Positions 1 to 6,903 of a stretch of DNA of 9,500 nucleotides are shown in pieces. Under the pieces are notes generated by a model. It worked only from the letters and a program-made list of their open reading frames with translations, searched no databases and had not been told where the DNA came from. The stretch spans positions 5,076 through 14,575 of the forward strand of contig DEHO01000061.1 in the NCBI GenBank assembly GCA_002351955.1. Reading direction: 5' to 3'. Position 1 is the stretch's first letter; every line of letters begins with the position of its first letter. This stretch comes from Flavobacteriales bacterium UBA2798 (GTDB lineage: Bacteria > Bacteroidota > Bacteroidia > Flavobacteriales_D > UBA2798). The translations under genes were made by a program, and so were the position numbers.

Positions 1-2001
1 GACGGGCCTCAGTTACAAGGAGAGTACAACATTGCCATACGCATAAACGAATGGCGAAACGGCTTCTTTATGGGAAGCGTGGTGCGCGATATACAAATTA
101 CAATTCTGGGCATTTGCAACAATGACCCGCCCACACTTACACCCATAACCGACCGTTGTGTTGTTGCAGGAAGCAATATCAATTTTTCAATGACCGCTTC
201 CGACCCCAACATCAATCAATCCATTGTAATTGAAAATTACGGTCAGCCCTTCAGTTTTACCAATTCACCGGCTACTTTCAGTACATCCGGGTCCAACCCA
301 AAAACCGGAACATTCAACTGGAACACCAATTGTTCGCATATACGCAACTCAGCCTACCAGATTTATTTCATAGCACGCGACAACCATCCAACAGTACCGA
401 TGATTGACGTGCGATCCGGGACAATAAAAGTTGTTCCGCCGCCGGTGACGGGATTAGTTGCGGCACCGTTTGCAAATACAATGGTGCTTACATGGAATCC
501 CAACTCCTGTGCTAACATCCAAGGCTATCGGATCTACCGTAAAAACGGTCATGGCACACCCAACACTTCAACCTGTTGCGATATGAATACCGCAACTCAG
601 TTAGGTTACACACTGATTGGAACCACAACGGGAGTGAATGCAACTACTTTTACCGATGCAAATGGTCTTGTTCTCGGAAATGAATATTGTTATGTAATCG
701 TTGCCTTCATGCTTGATGGCGCAGTGAGTTGTCCGAGCAACGAAGTCTGTGATCAGCTAAACATGGATGTTCCGGTGATCACACATGTTAGCGTTGGAAG
801 CACCAATGCCATAACAGGAGTAGATACTGTGCGTTGGGTTCATCCCCTTGAACTGGATACGGTAAGTAATTTCCCCGGACCCTATTTTTATAAAGTTTAC
901 CAGAGTATCGGATTCGGTGCTGCAAATACACTAATTACCACCACACCACAATCTGCGCAATTACACCTCGCACAAAAACAGGTGTTGGTCAATAATCTTA
1001 ACACGGTAAATAATGCCTATAGCTACAAGGTCGAGTTGTATCAGTTCAACACTTCCAACAGCACAGAGACCTTAATCGGCCCAACGAACAATGCTTCTTC
1101 AATTTTCCTCACAATAACCCCTGCAGATCAGCAATTGCAATTGCGCTGGCAATTGAACGTGCCCTGGGAAAATACTTTGTATGAAATACAACGGGAATCC
1201 TTTCCCGGCTCCGGTGTGTTTAACACAATTGCAACAACAGATACCACGCTGTTTACGGATACCGGTTTGGTAAACGGACTCACTTATTGCTATCGGATCC
1301 GATCCACAGGATCTTATTCCGATCCGCGAATACCTGCTCCGCTTATCAATTACTCGCAGGAAGTTTGTGCCTCGCCCGTAGATCTTACTCCGCCTTGTCC
1401 GCCTGTAATTGTACTCCACAACGATTGCGAAATTCCTCTGAATAGCCTCGTGTGGAACAATCCCAACAACAGTTGTGCAGATGATGTAATGAGTTACAAT
1501 CTCTACTTTACTCCGGTTGAAGGTGAAGATTTTATTCTCCTGGCCACTTTCAGCAGCAATACAGATACTGTTTTTTCACACATACTCAGCAATGGTTCTG
1601 TTGCAGGATGTTATTATGTAACTGCAGTTGACAGTGTTCAATACGGTAATGAAAGTTTACCAAGCAATGTGGTTTGCGGGGATAACTGTCCGATCTATTT
1701 TCTTCCCAATGTGTTTTCACCGAATGGTGATGGCGACAATGATTTCTTCAAGGCCTTCCCGTACCGGTTTATCGAAAAGATCGATTTGAAAATTTTCAAT
1801 CGCTGGGGACAACTACTTTTCCTTTCTGAAGATCCCGGTTTCCGCTGGGACGGAAAGAGTATGGAAAACGGGAAGGATGTCCCTGAAGGCGTCTATTTTT
1901 ACACCTGCACCGTTTATACCATTCGTCTGAGTGGCATGGAGGAAATCAAGCTGAATGGCTTTATTCACCTCTACAGAGAAAACGGAGCCTCCAGTCAGTA
2001 A
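1..2001 (+). CDS. Secreted surface protein with FnIII-like repeats and T9SS type B sorting domain (3' part, 5' truncated)
   Basis: The reading frame is open from the first base, and the residues before the first ATG (position 70) fit the same domain, so that ATG is internal and the gene begins outside the window; 666 residues are visible. Residues 1 to about 145 look like the end of a cadherin/Ig-like region (GEYNIAIRINEWRNG, then CNNDPP). About four fibronectin-III-like modules follow (near nt 436-770, 771-1135, 1136-1380, 1390-1690), several with a CYxV-type strand and a second Cys shortly after (SNEVC, SQEVC, SNVVC). From about residue 563 comes a gliding-motility-associated C-terminal domain (CHU_C, TIGR04131-like) with NVFSPNGDGDND, IFNRWGQLLF, WDG and VPEGVYFY motifs. 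In this family that domain directs export through the type IX secretion system and surface attachment. The role is probably adhesive or structural; the ligand is unknown. The family call is strong, the precise function open. Confidence 0.93.
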   Translation, partial: DGPQLQGEYNIAIRINEWRNGFFMGSVVRDIQITILGICNNDPPTLTPITDRCVVAGSNINFSMTASDPNINQSIVIENYGQPFSFTNSPATFSTSGSNPKTGTFNWNTNCSHIRNSAYQIYFIARDNHPTVPMIDVRSGTIKVVPPPVTGLVAAPFANTMVLTWNPNSCANIQGYRIYRKNGHGTPNTSTCCDMNTATQLGYTLIGTTTGVNATTFTDANGLVLGNEYCYVIVAFMLDGAVSCPSNEVCDQLNMDVPVITHVSVGSTNAITGVDTVRWVHPLELDTVSNFPGPYFYKVYQSIGFGAANTLITTTPQSAQLHLAQKQVLVNNLNTVNNAYSYKVELYQFNTSNSTETLIGPTNNASSIFLTITPADQQLQLRWQLNVPWENTLYEIQRESFPGSGVFNTIATTDTTLFTDTGLVNGLTYCYRIRSTGSYSDPRIPAPLINYSQEVCASPVDLTPPCPPVIVLHNDCEIPLNSLVWNNPNNSCADDVMSYNLYFTPVEGEDFILLATFSSNTDTVFSHILSNGSVAGCYYVTAVDSVQYGNESLPSNVVCGDNCPIYFLPNVFSPNGDGDNDFFKAFPYRFIEKIDLKIFNRWGQLLFLSEDPGFRWDGKSMENGKDVPEGVYFYTCTVYTIRLSGMEEIKLNGFIHLYRENGASSQ

Positions 2002-2004
2002 ACC

Positions 2005-2586
2005 ATGTTCACAGGAATTATCGAAGCGATGGGGACGATGCAATCCACCGAGACCGAAAACAGTAATGTTCATTTTCGCATCAAGGCGCCCTTTACCTCC
2101 GAATTGAAGATCGATCAGAGTGTTGCACACAATGGTGTTTGTCTTACTGTAGTAGCTATTGAAGGGGATGAATACCTTGTAACGGCCATTGAAGAAACGC
2201 TGCAAAAAACCAATCTTGGTTCTCTTGCCACAGGAAGTAAAATCAACCTTGAGCGCTGCATGAAGCTGGGAGATCGTTTAGACGGACATCTGGTACAGGG
2301 ACATGTCGATCAAACTGCAATTTGTGATTTGATAAGCGATGAAAACGGCAGCTGGAAATTCGGATTCCGTTACGATGAAAAAGAGAATGTAACCGTAAGT
2401 AAAGGGTCCATCTGCATCAATGGCGTAAGTCTAACGGTAGTGGATTCCAGTCCGGGATATTTTTCGGTTGCCATTATTCCCTACACCTACGAGCATACCA
2501 ATTTTAGTAGCCTTAAAAAAGGAGATACTGTCAATTTAGAATTTGACATTGTGGGTAAATACATTGCCCGCCTTATGCAGCGTTGA
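2005..2586 (+). CDS. ribE: Riboflavin synthase, alpha chain
   Basis: Converts two molecules of 6,7-dimethyl-8-ribityllumazine to riboflavin plus a pyrimidinedione, the last step of cytosolic vitamin B2 synthesis. The 193-residue length is close to the family norm. The start MFTGIIEAMG is the family signature and fixes the ATG. Two lumazine-binding barrels are visible: repeat 1 with SVAHNGVCLTV (residues 39-49) and repeat 2 with SICINGVSLTV (135-145), linked by GHLVQGHVD (94-102). The end NLEFDIVGKYIARL is also typical. The gene starts 3 nt after the stop of the surface-protein gene, so it is probably cotranscribed with it; no other rib gene and no FMN-riboswitch-sized leader lies directly upstream. 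Its stop TGA abuts the stop of the convergent membrane-protein gene (TGATTA at 2584-2589). The gene is called ribE in most bacteria and ribC in E. coli. Confidence 0.97.
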   Translation: MFTGIIEAMGTMQSTETENSNVHFRIKAPFTSELKIDQSVAHNGVCLTVVAIEGDEYLVTAIEETLQKTNLGSLATGSKINLERCMKLGDRLDGHLVQGHVDQTAICDLISDENGSWKFGFRYDEKENVTVSKGSICINGVSLTVVDSSPGYFSVAIIPYTYEHTNFSSLKKGDTVNLEFDIVGKYIARLMQR

Positions 2587-3078
2587 TTATTGGTATTGGG
2601 AAATGATGGATGCCATTCGGATAGCGATAAATATTCCGAATACAATTGCAGCAATTACACCAATACCTACAATCATCCAATACATACGCATATTGGCCAT
2701 TGCCGAACGAAAATCGTTCATGTCTCCGGTAAAGGATGCGGCACTCAAAGCAGAGGCCGAACGGTTCAGGCGCAGAAATGCGATAAAAAACACAATCATA
2801 AAAACCGGCAATACTATTGCTATAATAGAAATCATAGGCCAAAGAATCTCCAATACTGCACGTTGCTGTGAATCAAGTTCTCGCATAGCGGCCTGATAAA
2901 TATTTGATCCGCCTGCAGCAAAAAACAAGAGTAATCCCAGAACTAACAAACCAAACGCAACAAACATTACGATGGTGTAGATCTTCATGTATTTTCCGGC
3001 TTCACGAAACGAATCGCGGTGCTCGGAAGAAATTTGTCCGGTGCTTCCGCCTGTGTCTAATGTTTCAAAATTTTCCAT
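2587..3078 (-). CDS. Small integral membrane protein, DUF5362-like (second of pair)
   Basis: 163 residues, start ATG at 3078. A polar N-terminus of about 30 residues (MENFETLDTG) is followed by three hydrophobic stretches: near residues 30-54 (YTIVMFVAFGLLVLG), near 78-102 (ILWPMISIIAIVLPV) and near 130-155 (MYWMIVGIGVIAAIV). An amphipathic segment with small residues and FRSAMANMRMYWM lies before the last. This plan and the paralogue upstream match what I recall of the DUF5362 family, whose function is unknown. The gene lies 10 nt downstream of its paralogue and probably belongs to the aspS transcript. Its TAA stop touches the ribE stop with no base between, so no separate terminator exists for either gene. 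The membrane call is strong; the family name is from memory and moderate. Confidence 0.75.
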   Translation of the reverse strand: MENFETLDTGGSTGQISSEHRDSFREAGKYMKIYTIVMFVAFGLLVLGLLLFFAAGGSNIYQAAMRELDSQQRAVLEILWPMISIIAIVLPVFMIVFFIAFLRLNRSASALSAASFTGDMNDFRSAMANMRMYWMIVGIGVIAAIVFGIFIAIRMASIISQYQ

Positions 3079-3088
3079 GTTCTAAAGA

Positions 3089-3463
3089 TTATCTCATGTT
3101 AGCCATCAAAATATTCATAGCAATATTAATTGCAATCATCACCAGCGAAAGCATCCAATACATATGGGTTGATTTCATCGCCTGCAATAATGCTTCTCCG
3201 TCTGAATTTGCAGAAAAATTGCGAAAATGAGTGGATTTCTGAATCAGAATTACTGCGATATAAATTGCAAATCCCTGCATTAAAATTCCCAGTAAAGCGT
3301 TAGCTCCGGCGCCATTGGCCATCCCTGAAAAGTTCCCAAGAACCCCCAGGACACTTCCAATAATGGAAATTATTCCGACAAACTGCATCCAGCCTGCCAT
3401 TGTACGTATTTCTTTCAGGATGTCCTCCGGAAAAGAATTTGAAGGTTGATCAAGATTTTCCAT
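3089..3463 (-). CDS. Small integral membrane protein, DUF5362-like (first of pair)
   Basis: 124 residues from the ATG at 3463. A GTG two codons earlier (3469) is also in frame, but the ATG start gives MENLDQ, which matches the MENFET start of the paralogue downstream, so I prefer it. Hydrophobic stretches lie near residues 25-50 (MQFVGIISIIGSVLGVLG), 55-75 (LLGILMQGFAIYIAVILI) and 100-122 (MYWMLSLVMIAINIAMNI). The segment EALLQAMKSTHMYWM aligns with RSAMANMRMYWM of the neighbour, so the pair probably arose by duplication and divergence. The gene starts 47 nt after the aspS stop on the same strand with no hairpin between, suggesting one transcript. A TAAATTTTG stretch (complement of 3478-3486) could act as a weak internal promoter. 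The function is unknown. Confidence 0.75.
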   Translation of the reverse strand: MENLDQPSNSFPEDILKEIRTMAGWMQFVGIISIIGSVLGVLGNFSGMANGAGANALLGILMQGFAIYIAVILIQKSTHFRNFSANSDGEALLQAMKSTHMYWMLSLVMIAINIAMNILMANMR

Positions 3464-3510
3464 GGCCACAATTTATGCAAAATTTACTATCCAACAAGTG
3501 AAAAGAATAA

Positions 3511-5256
3511 TCAGGAATTAAGTTTAATTTTTAATTCGTCCAACTGCGCCTGATCAATTGGCGAGGGAGCGTCAATCATTACGTCGCGACCGCTATTGTT
3601 CTTAGGGAATGCAATGAAATCACGGATCGACTCGCTACCGCCAAATAAGGAGCACAAACGGTCGAAACCAAAAGCAATCCCGCCATGCGGAGGTGCGCCG
3701 AACTCAAACGCATTCATGAGGAAACCGAACTGCTCCTGTGCCTGTTCAGGGCTGAATCCGAGCAGCTCAAACATACGGGCCTGCAAAGTCCTGTCGTGAA
3801 TACGTATTGATCCTCCGCCTACTTCCACGCCATTAACAACCATATCATAGGCATTGGCTCTTACGCTGCCCGGATCGCTTTCCAACAAGGCAATATCTTC
3901 CGGTTTGGGGGAAGTAAAGGGGTGATGCATGGCAAACCAGCGATTGGCATCTTCATTGAATTCCAACAATGGAAAATCCACCACCCATAAACAAGAATAG
4001 GTGTCCTTATCGCGAAGCCCTAAACGCGTACCCATTTCCAAACGAAGTTCGTTAAGTGCCTTACGGGTTTTGTTCGCTTCACCTGCAAGAATCAATATGA
4101 GATCTCCCGGCTTGGCACCAAATGCTTCTGCCCATCGCTTTAACTCTTCCTCGCTGTAAAATTTATCGACCGATGATTTCAATGTGCCGTCAGTATTATA
4201 CCTGCAATACACCAATCCCGTAGCACCAATCTGGGGACGCTTTACAAAATCTGTCAGTTCATCCAATTGTTTACGTGTGTATTCGGCGGCTCCGGCAGCG
4301 TTGATTCCCACTACAAGTCCGGCATCATCAAATACTTTAAAGCCTTTGTTTTTCACCAGATCGTTCAACTCAACAAACCTCATTTCAAAACGGGTATCGG
4401 GTTTATCGCAACCATAATACTTCATTGCGTCTGCGTAAGTCATTCTTGGCAGAGAAGCGATGTCTACGCCCTTAACTGCCTTGAACAAATGACGAACGAG
4501 TCCTTCAAACGTTGAAAGAATATCTTCCTGTTCTACGAAAGCCATTTCACAGTCGATCTGCGTAAATTCCGGCTGACGATCGGCGCGCAGATCTTCATCG
4601 CGGAAACATTTTACGATCTGGTAATAACGATCGTAACCGCTTACCATGAGCAATTGCTTGAATGTCTGCGGCGACTGAGGCAAAGCGTAAAACTGACCCT
4701 CATTCATCCTGCTGGGCACCACAAAATCGCGTGCACCTTCGGGAGTAGATTTAATGAGATAAGGCGTCTCCACCTCCATAAATCCCTGCGCATCGAGGTA
4801 ATTCCGACTTACAATCGACATGCGATGACGCAATTCAAGGTTATTACGCACCGGATTACGGCGTAAATCAAGGTATCGGTATTTCATCCGGAGATCATCG
4901 CCCCCGTCGGTTTCATCTTCAATGGTAAATGGCGGAGTTTTTGAAACATTCAAAACGATCAGTTCATCTACCACGATCTCAATTTCGCCGGTTGGAATAG
5001 TATTGTTTTTGTTGGAGCGCTCAGCCACTTTCCCTTTTGCCTGTATCACAAACTCACGTCCGAGTTTACGTGCCTGTTCGCACAAAGCAGCATTGATTTC
5101 CATATTGAATACCAACTGTGTGATACCATAACGATCGCGCAAATCGAGGAAAGTCATGCCCCCAAGATCGCGAGAGCGTTGTACCCATCCTGCGAGGGTA
5201 ACGGTTTGACCTTGATGGGAGAGGCGCAATTCGCCACAGGTGTGTGATCTGAACAT
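3511..5256 (-). CDS. aspS: Aspartyl-tRNA synthetase, bacterial type
   Basis: Class IIb synthetase that activates aspartate with ATP and loads it on tRNA-Asp in the cytosol. At 581 residues it has the usual bacterial length. The N-terminal OB-fold anticodon-binding domain (about 1-105) begins MFRSHTCGELRLSHQG. Then come motif 1 (EVETPYL, 161-167), the flipping loop STPEGARDF (170-178), QSPQ (194-197), motif 2 (FRDEDLRADRQPEF, 218-231), the bacterial GAD insertion (about 285-400), GGGSIRIHDR and motif 3 (GIAFGFDRL, ending at 534). The end FPKNNSGRDVMIDAPS is characteristic of Bacteroidota. Residue 31 is Leu (RDLGG), where the non-discriminating Pseudomonas enzyme has His; this hints at a tRNA-Asp-specific enzyme but does not prove it. 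It is the first gene of a probable minus-strand operon with two membrane proteins. All catalytic motifs are intact. Confidence 0.98.
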   Translation of the reverse strand: MFRSHTCGELRLSHQGQTVTLAGWVQRSRDLGGMTFLDLRDRYGITQLVFNMEINAALCEQARKLGREFVIQAKGKVAERSNKNNTIPTGEIEIVVDELIVLNVSKTPPFTIEDETDGGDDLRMKYRYLDLRRNPVRNNLELRHRMSIVSRNYLDAQGFMEVETPYLIKSTPEGARDFVVPSRMNEGQFYALPQSPQTFKQLLMVSGYDRYYQIVKCFRDEDLRADRQPEFTQIDCEMAFVEQEDILSTFEGLVRHLFKAVKGVDIASLPRMTYADAMKYYGCDKPDTRFEMRFVELNDLVKNKGFKVFDDAGLVVGINAAGAAEYTRKQLDELTDFVKRPQIGATGLVYCRYNTDGTLKSSVDKFYSEEELKRWAEAFGAKPGDLILILAGEANKTRKALNELRLEMGTRLGLRDKDTYSCLWVVDFPLLEFNEDANRWFAMHHPFTSPKPEDIALLESDPGSVRANAYDMVVNGVEVGGGSIRIHDRTLQARMFELLGFSPEQAQEQFGFLMNAFEFGAPPHGGIAFGFDRLCSLFGGSESIRDFIAFPKNNSGRDVMIDAPSPIDQAQLDELKIKLNS

Positions 5257-5275
5257 ACTCTTATTAATTAATGCG

Positions 5276-5283
5276 CAAAACTA
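5276..5283 (-). promoter_or_regulatory. Candidate aspS promoter -7 box
   Basis: On the minus strand this reads TAGTTTTG, a full match to the Bacteroidota -7 consensus TAnnTTTG, 19 nt before the aspS ATG. No good -33 TTTG sits at the expected distance; the nearest TTG (complement of 5297-5299) is only 13 nt away. A short leader of about 10-15 nt is implied. Weak, single-box evidence. Confidence 0.35.
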
Positions 5284-5390
5284 AACAATCGGACGACAAC
5301 CCACTAATAAGCATATTGGAATAGCAGAAATAGTGGGCAAGAAGAAAGAAAAACCGGTCATAACGTCTCCTTCGTCCTTTCAAATAAGCT

Positions 5391-5414
5391 GAAAGGCGGC
5401 TCATTTGAGCTTTC
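5391..5414. repeat. Small imperfect inverted repeat
   Basis: The core GCTCA-TT-TGAGC forms a 5-bp stem, flanked by GAAA on the left and TTTC on the right that can extend it around a 4-nt bulge. There is no following T-run, so it does not look like a terminator. It could be a protein site or an RNA leader element, or chance. Confidence 0.3.
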
Positions 5415-5432
5415 CCGTTTTGAATAAGGAAT

Positions 5433-5516
5433 TTCATAAAACGTCGGTTTCAGTTCATGAACGGAATCGAAAAAAGTAAACTCTCCATTTATGAAATACG
5501 AACGACGGTTCATGAA
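5433..5516 (+). promoter_or_regulatory. Two tandem pairs of TTCATGAA-type palindromes (candidate operator)
   Basis: Four related octamers are present: TTCATAAA (5433-5440), TTCATGAA (5454-5461, within the 10-bp palindrome GTTCATGAAC at 5453-5462), TTTATGAA (5488-5495) and TTCATGAA (5509-5516). Their centres are 21, 34 and 21 bp apart, so the block octamer-N13-octamer (29 nt) occurs twice. A 21-bp pitch is two helical turns, as expected for side-by-side binding on one DNA face. The last octamer ends 55 bp before the ATG of the exported-protein operon, just upstream of the probable -33 region, a usual place for an activator. TCAGTTCAT (5450-5458), and TCCGTTCAT on the other strand (complement of 5457-5465), fit the published LytTR half-site pattern [TA][AC][CA]GTTN[AG][TG]; ACGGTTCAT (5505-5513) has one mismatch. 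The repeats are seen; the regulator family is inference. Confidence 0.5.
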
Positions 5517-5546
5517 ATCCCAACAGGTTTAGTGGATTAGCCGGAT

Positions 5547-5554
5547 GATCTTTG
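5547..5554 (+). promoter_or_regulatory. Candidate -7 box of the exported-protein operon
   Basis: GATCTTTG matches the Bacteroidota TAnnTTTG box at five of six fixed positions and lies 17 nt before the ATG at 5572. The only -33-like sequence is TTTA at 5528-5531 with a short spacer. A poor core promoter is compatible with dependence on the upstream palindromes. Confidence 0.3.
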
Positions 5555-5571
5555 TGGAAATCATTTAAACC

Positions 5572-6891
5572 ATGCAACTATTCATTGCCACCTTTTTTTT
5601 CCTCACGCTTGCACCTGCCGGCGTAGAAAACCAAAATCAAATTGCGCTGTCGCAGTTTAAAGATGGCGATTTGCAAGTAGGAAAAGTAACCGCAACGGAA
5701 AAGCGTCCGAACGACAAATTCATCGAACAGGCGGCGAAAACATGGCCGGTAAAATTTGTCAGGGATGGAAACCGTGTAACGGAAATCATTGTAAACAGAG
5801 CCGGAGTGGTAGAAGAAAAATTCACCCCTGATGTTCCCGGATTCCCGGCCTATTTTGTATACAACAGTACCCGTCTTACAATGACCGGTAACGTAATGTA
5901 TTACTATAACTGGAAAAACGCTGCTCCTGAGATCAAATATGTTTTGGCATTAGATTATGATGCCATCAGAAAAAAAACACTGGATGAGCACCACAAAATA
6001 TTACAGGAATATCTGACTGAAGCGTTCGCCAATCAAACAAACGCCAGAGGAGACATGGCAGCAGAACAGCAGGCAAAAGCTGAAAAAGAAAAGGCCGAAA
6101 ATTCGATAAAAGGAAAAGACATCAAAAAAATTGAAGTGGTGTGGATTACACCCTCTTCGGAAGCCGGGATGCAATCGAAAATAAAATATGGAATCAAAGC
6201 CACTGCTGCAGATGGAAAAATATTCTCAACTCCCGGTCTCGGTGGAAAAACTCCGTTTGATGATTTTGAAATCACAACCGTTGGCGCTCAACCTGCTGAT
6301 GAATTTTTGATGGTAGAAGTGGATGCATCCAAAATCAAAAACGATCAGATTTCGCTTACTGCAAAAAGCAAATTCCATTCAATATCAGGAAGTGCTTCTT
6401 TACCCCTTTCGTATTCAACACCAATCGTTCTTTCCTTCAGAGGCGAACCCGGATGTGGAACGGGCATGTATGCACATTCAGGCAGAGGTGGTGGACGAGG
6501 AAAAAGCATTGTGGTTAATGCAGGTTTATCCACTAACGGAAAATTGGTTTTAGTCGAAGTGAAAGACGCTACAAGCAGCGAAGTGCTAGCACGCTTAAAA
6601 GTACAACCCGGCGTAAGTATAACTATTGATATTTCCGGTGGCGACGGTTGTTCAGGAAGCAGCTCAGCAACCTCTCGAGGCGGCGATGGTGGAGCGGGTG
6701 GATCAGGAGGCAATGCCGTTGTGAATAAATCATCTTCTGTTAGCGGCTTATCCCTAAATATCATCAACAAAGGCGGAAGAGGTGGAAAGGGCGGTAAAGG
6801 ATCGGCACCTATCAATAATGGCAGCGAAGGAAGCTCCGGAAGCAATGGAAACATCAGTGAAAACAATCAAACCATAACTCTGAATTTTTAA
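5572..6891 (+). CDS. Exported protein of unknown function with glycine-rich C-terminal region
   Basis: 439 residues. An in-frame TAA at 5566-5568 fixes the ATG at 5572. The N-terminus (MQLFIATFFFLTLAPAG) is a hydrophobic signal-like segment, odd in having no Lys or Arg. Residues 20-125 look like a mixed alpha/beta domain rich in Tyr near YFVYNSTRL and MYYYNW. Residues 130-180 are charged and helical (HHKILQEYLTEAF, AAEQQAKAEKEKAEN), possibly a short coiled coil. Residues 185-288 look beta-rich. From residue 291 come three Gly-rich blocks (291-310, 356-380, 401-430; for example GGDGGAGGSGG and GGRGGKGGKG) separated by beta-like stretches. The only two cysteines, C295 and C360, sit at the starts of the first two Gly blocks and could form a disulfide outside the cell. 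No T9SS sorting domain is seen. It is followed after 12 nt by a second exported protein. I do not recognise the family. Confidence 0.85.
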   Translation: MQLFIATFFFLTLAPAGVENQNQIALSQFKDGDLQVGKVTATEKRPNDKFIEQAAKTWPVKFVRDGNRVTEIIVNRAGVVEEKFTPDVPGFPAYFVYNSTRLTMTGNVMYYYNWKNAAPEIKYVLALDYDAIRKKTLDEHHKILQEYLTEAFANQTNARGDMAAEQQAKAEKEKAENSIKGKDIKKIEVVWITPSSEAGMQSKIKYGIKATAADGKIFSTPGLGGKTPFDDFEITTVGAQPADEFLMVEVDASKIKNDQISLTAKSKFHSISGSASLPLSYSTPIVLSFRGEPGCGTGMYAHSGRGGGRGKSIVVNAGLSTNGKLVLVEVKDATSSEVLARLKVQPGVSITIDISGGDGCSGSSSATSRGGDGGAGGSGGNAVVNKSSSVSGLSLNIINKGGRGGKGGKGSAPINNGSEGSSGSNGNISENNQTITLNF

Positions 6892-6903
6892 CCCATAACA
6901 AAA

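Larger units (their letters stand above)
5257..5571. other. Divergent intergenic region between aspS and the exported-protein operon
   Basis: 315 bp without a convincing gene. It holds the short aspS leader and a candidate -7 box, a small hairpin at 5391-5414, the paired palindromes at 5433-5516 and a candidate -7 box for the plus-strand operon. Bases 5300-5380 show nothing I recognise. Confidence 0.7.

Noticed and set aside
70..72. ATG at 70 as the start of the surface-protein gene
   Set aside because: The frame is open back to base 1 and the preceding residues continue the same domain, so the gene is cut by the window edge instead.
1813..2205. 130-codon minus-strand open frame across the surface-protein end and the ribE start
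   Set aside because: It is antisense to two well-supported genes and has no recognisable motif.
2543..2896. Plus-strand open frames after ribE
   Set aside because: They are antisense to the membrane-protein gene, which has coherent hydrophobic segments and a paralogue; the plus frames show no family features.
3464..3510. Possible terminator between aspS and the membrane-protein pair
   Set aside because: No stem with a T-run is found in the 47 bp on the minus strand, so cotranscription is more likely.
6345..6866. 173-codon minus-strand open frame rich in Pro, Leu and Ser
   Set aside because: It is the complement of Gly-rich codons in the exported-protein gene; composition and position explain it.
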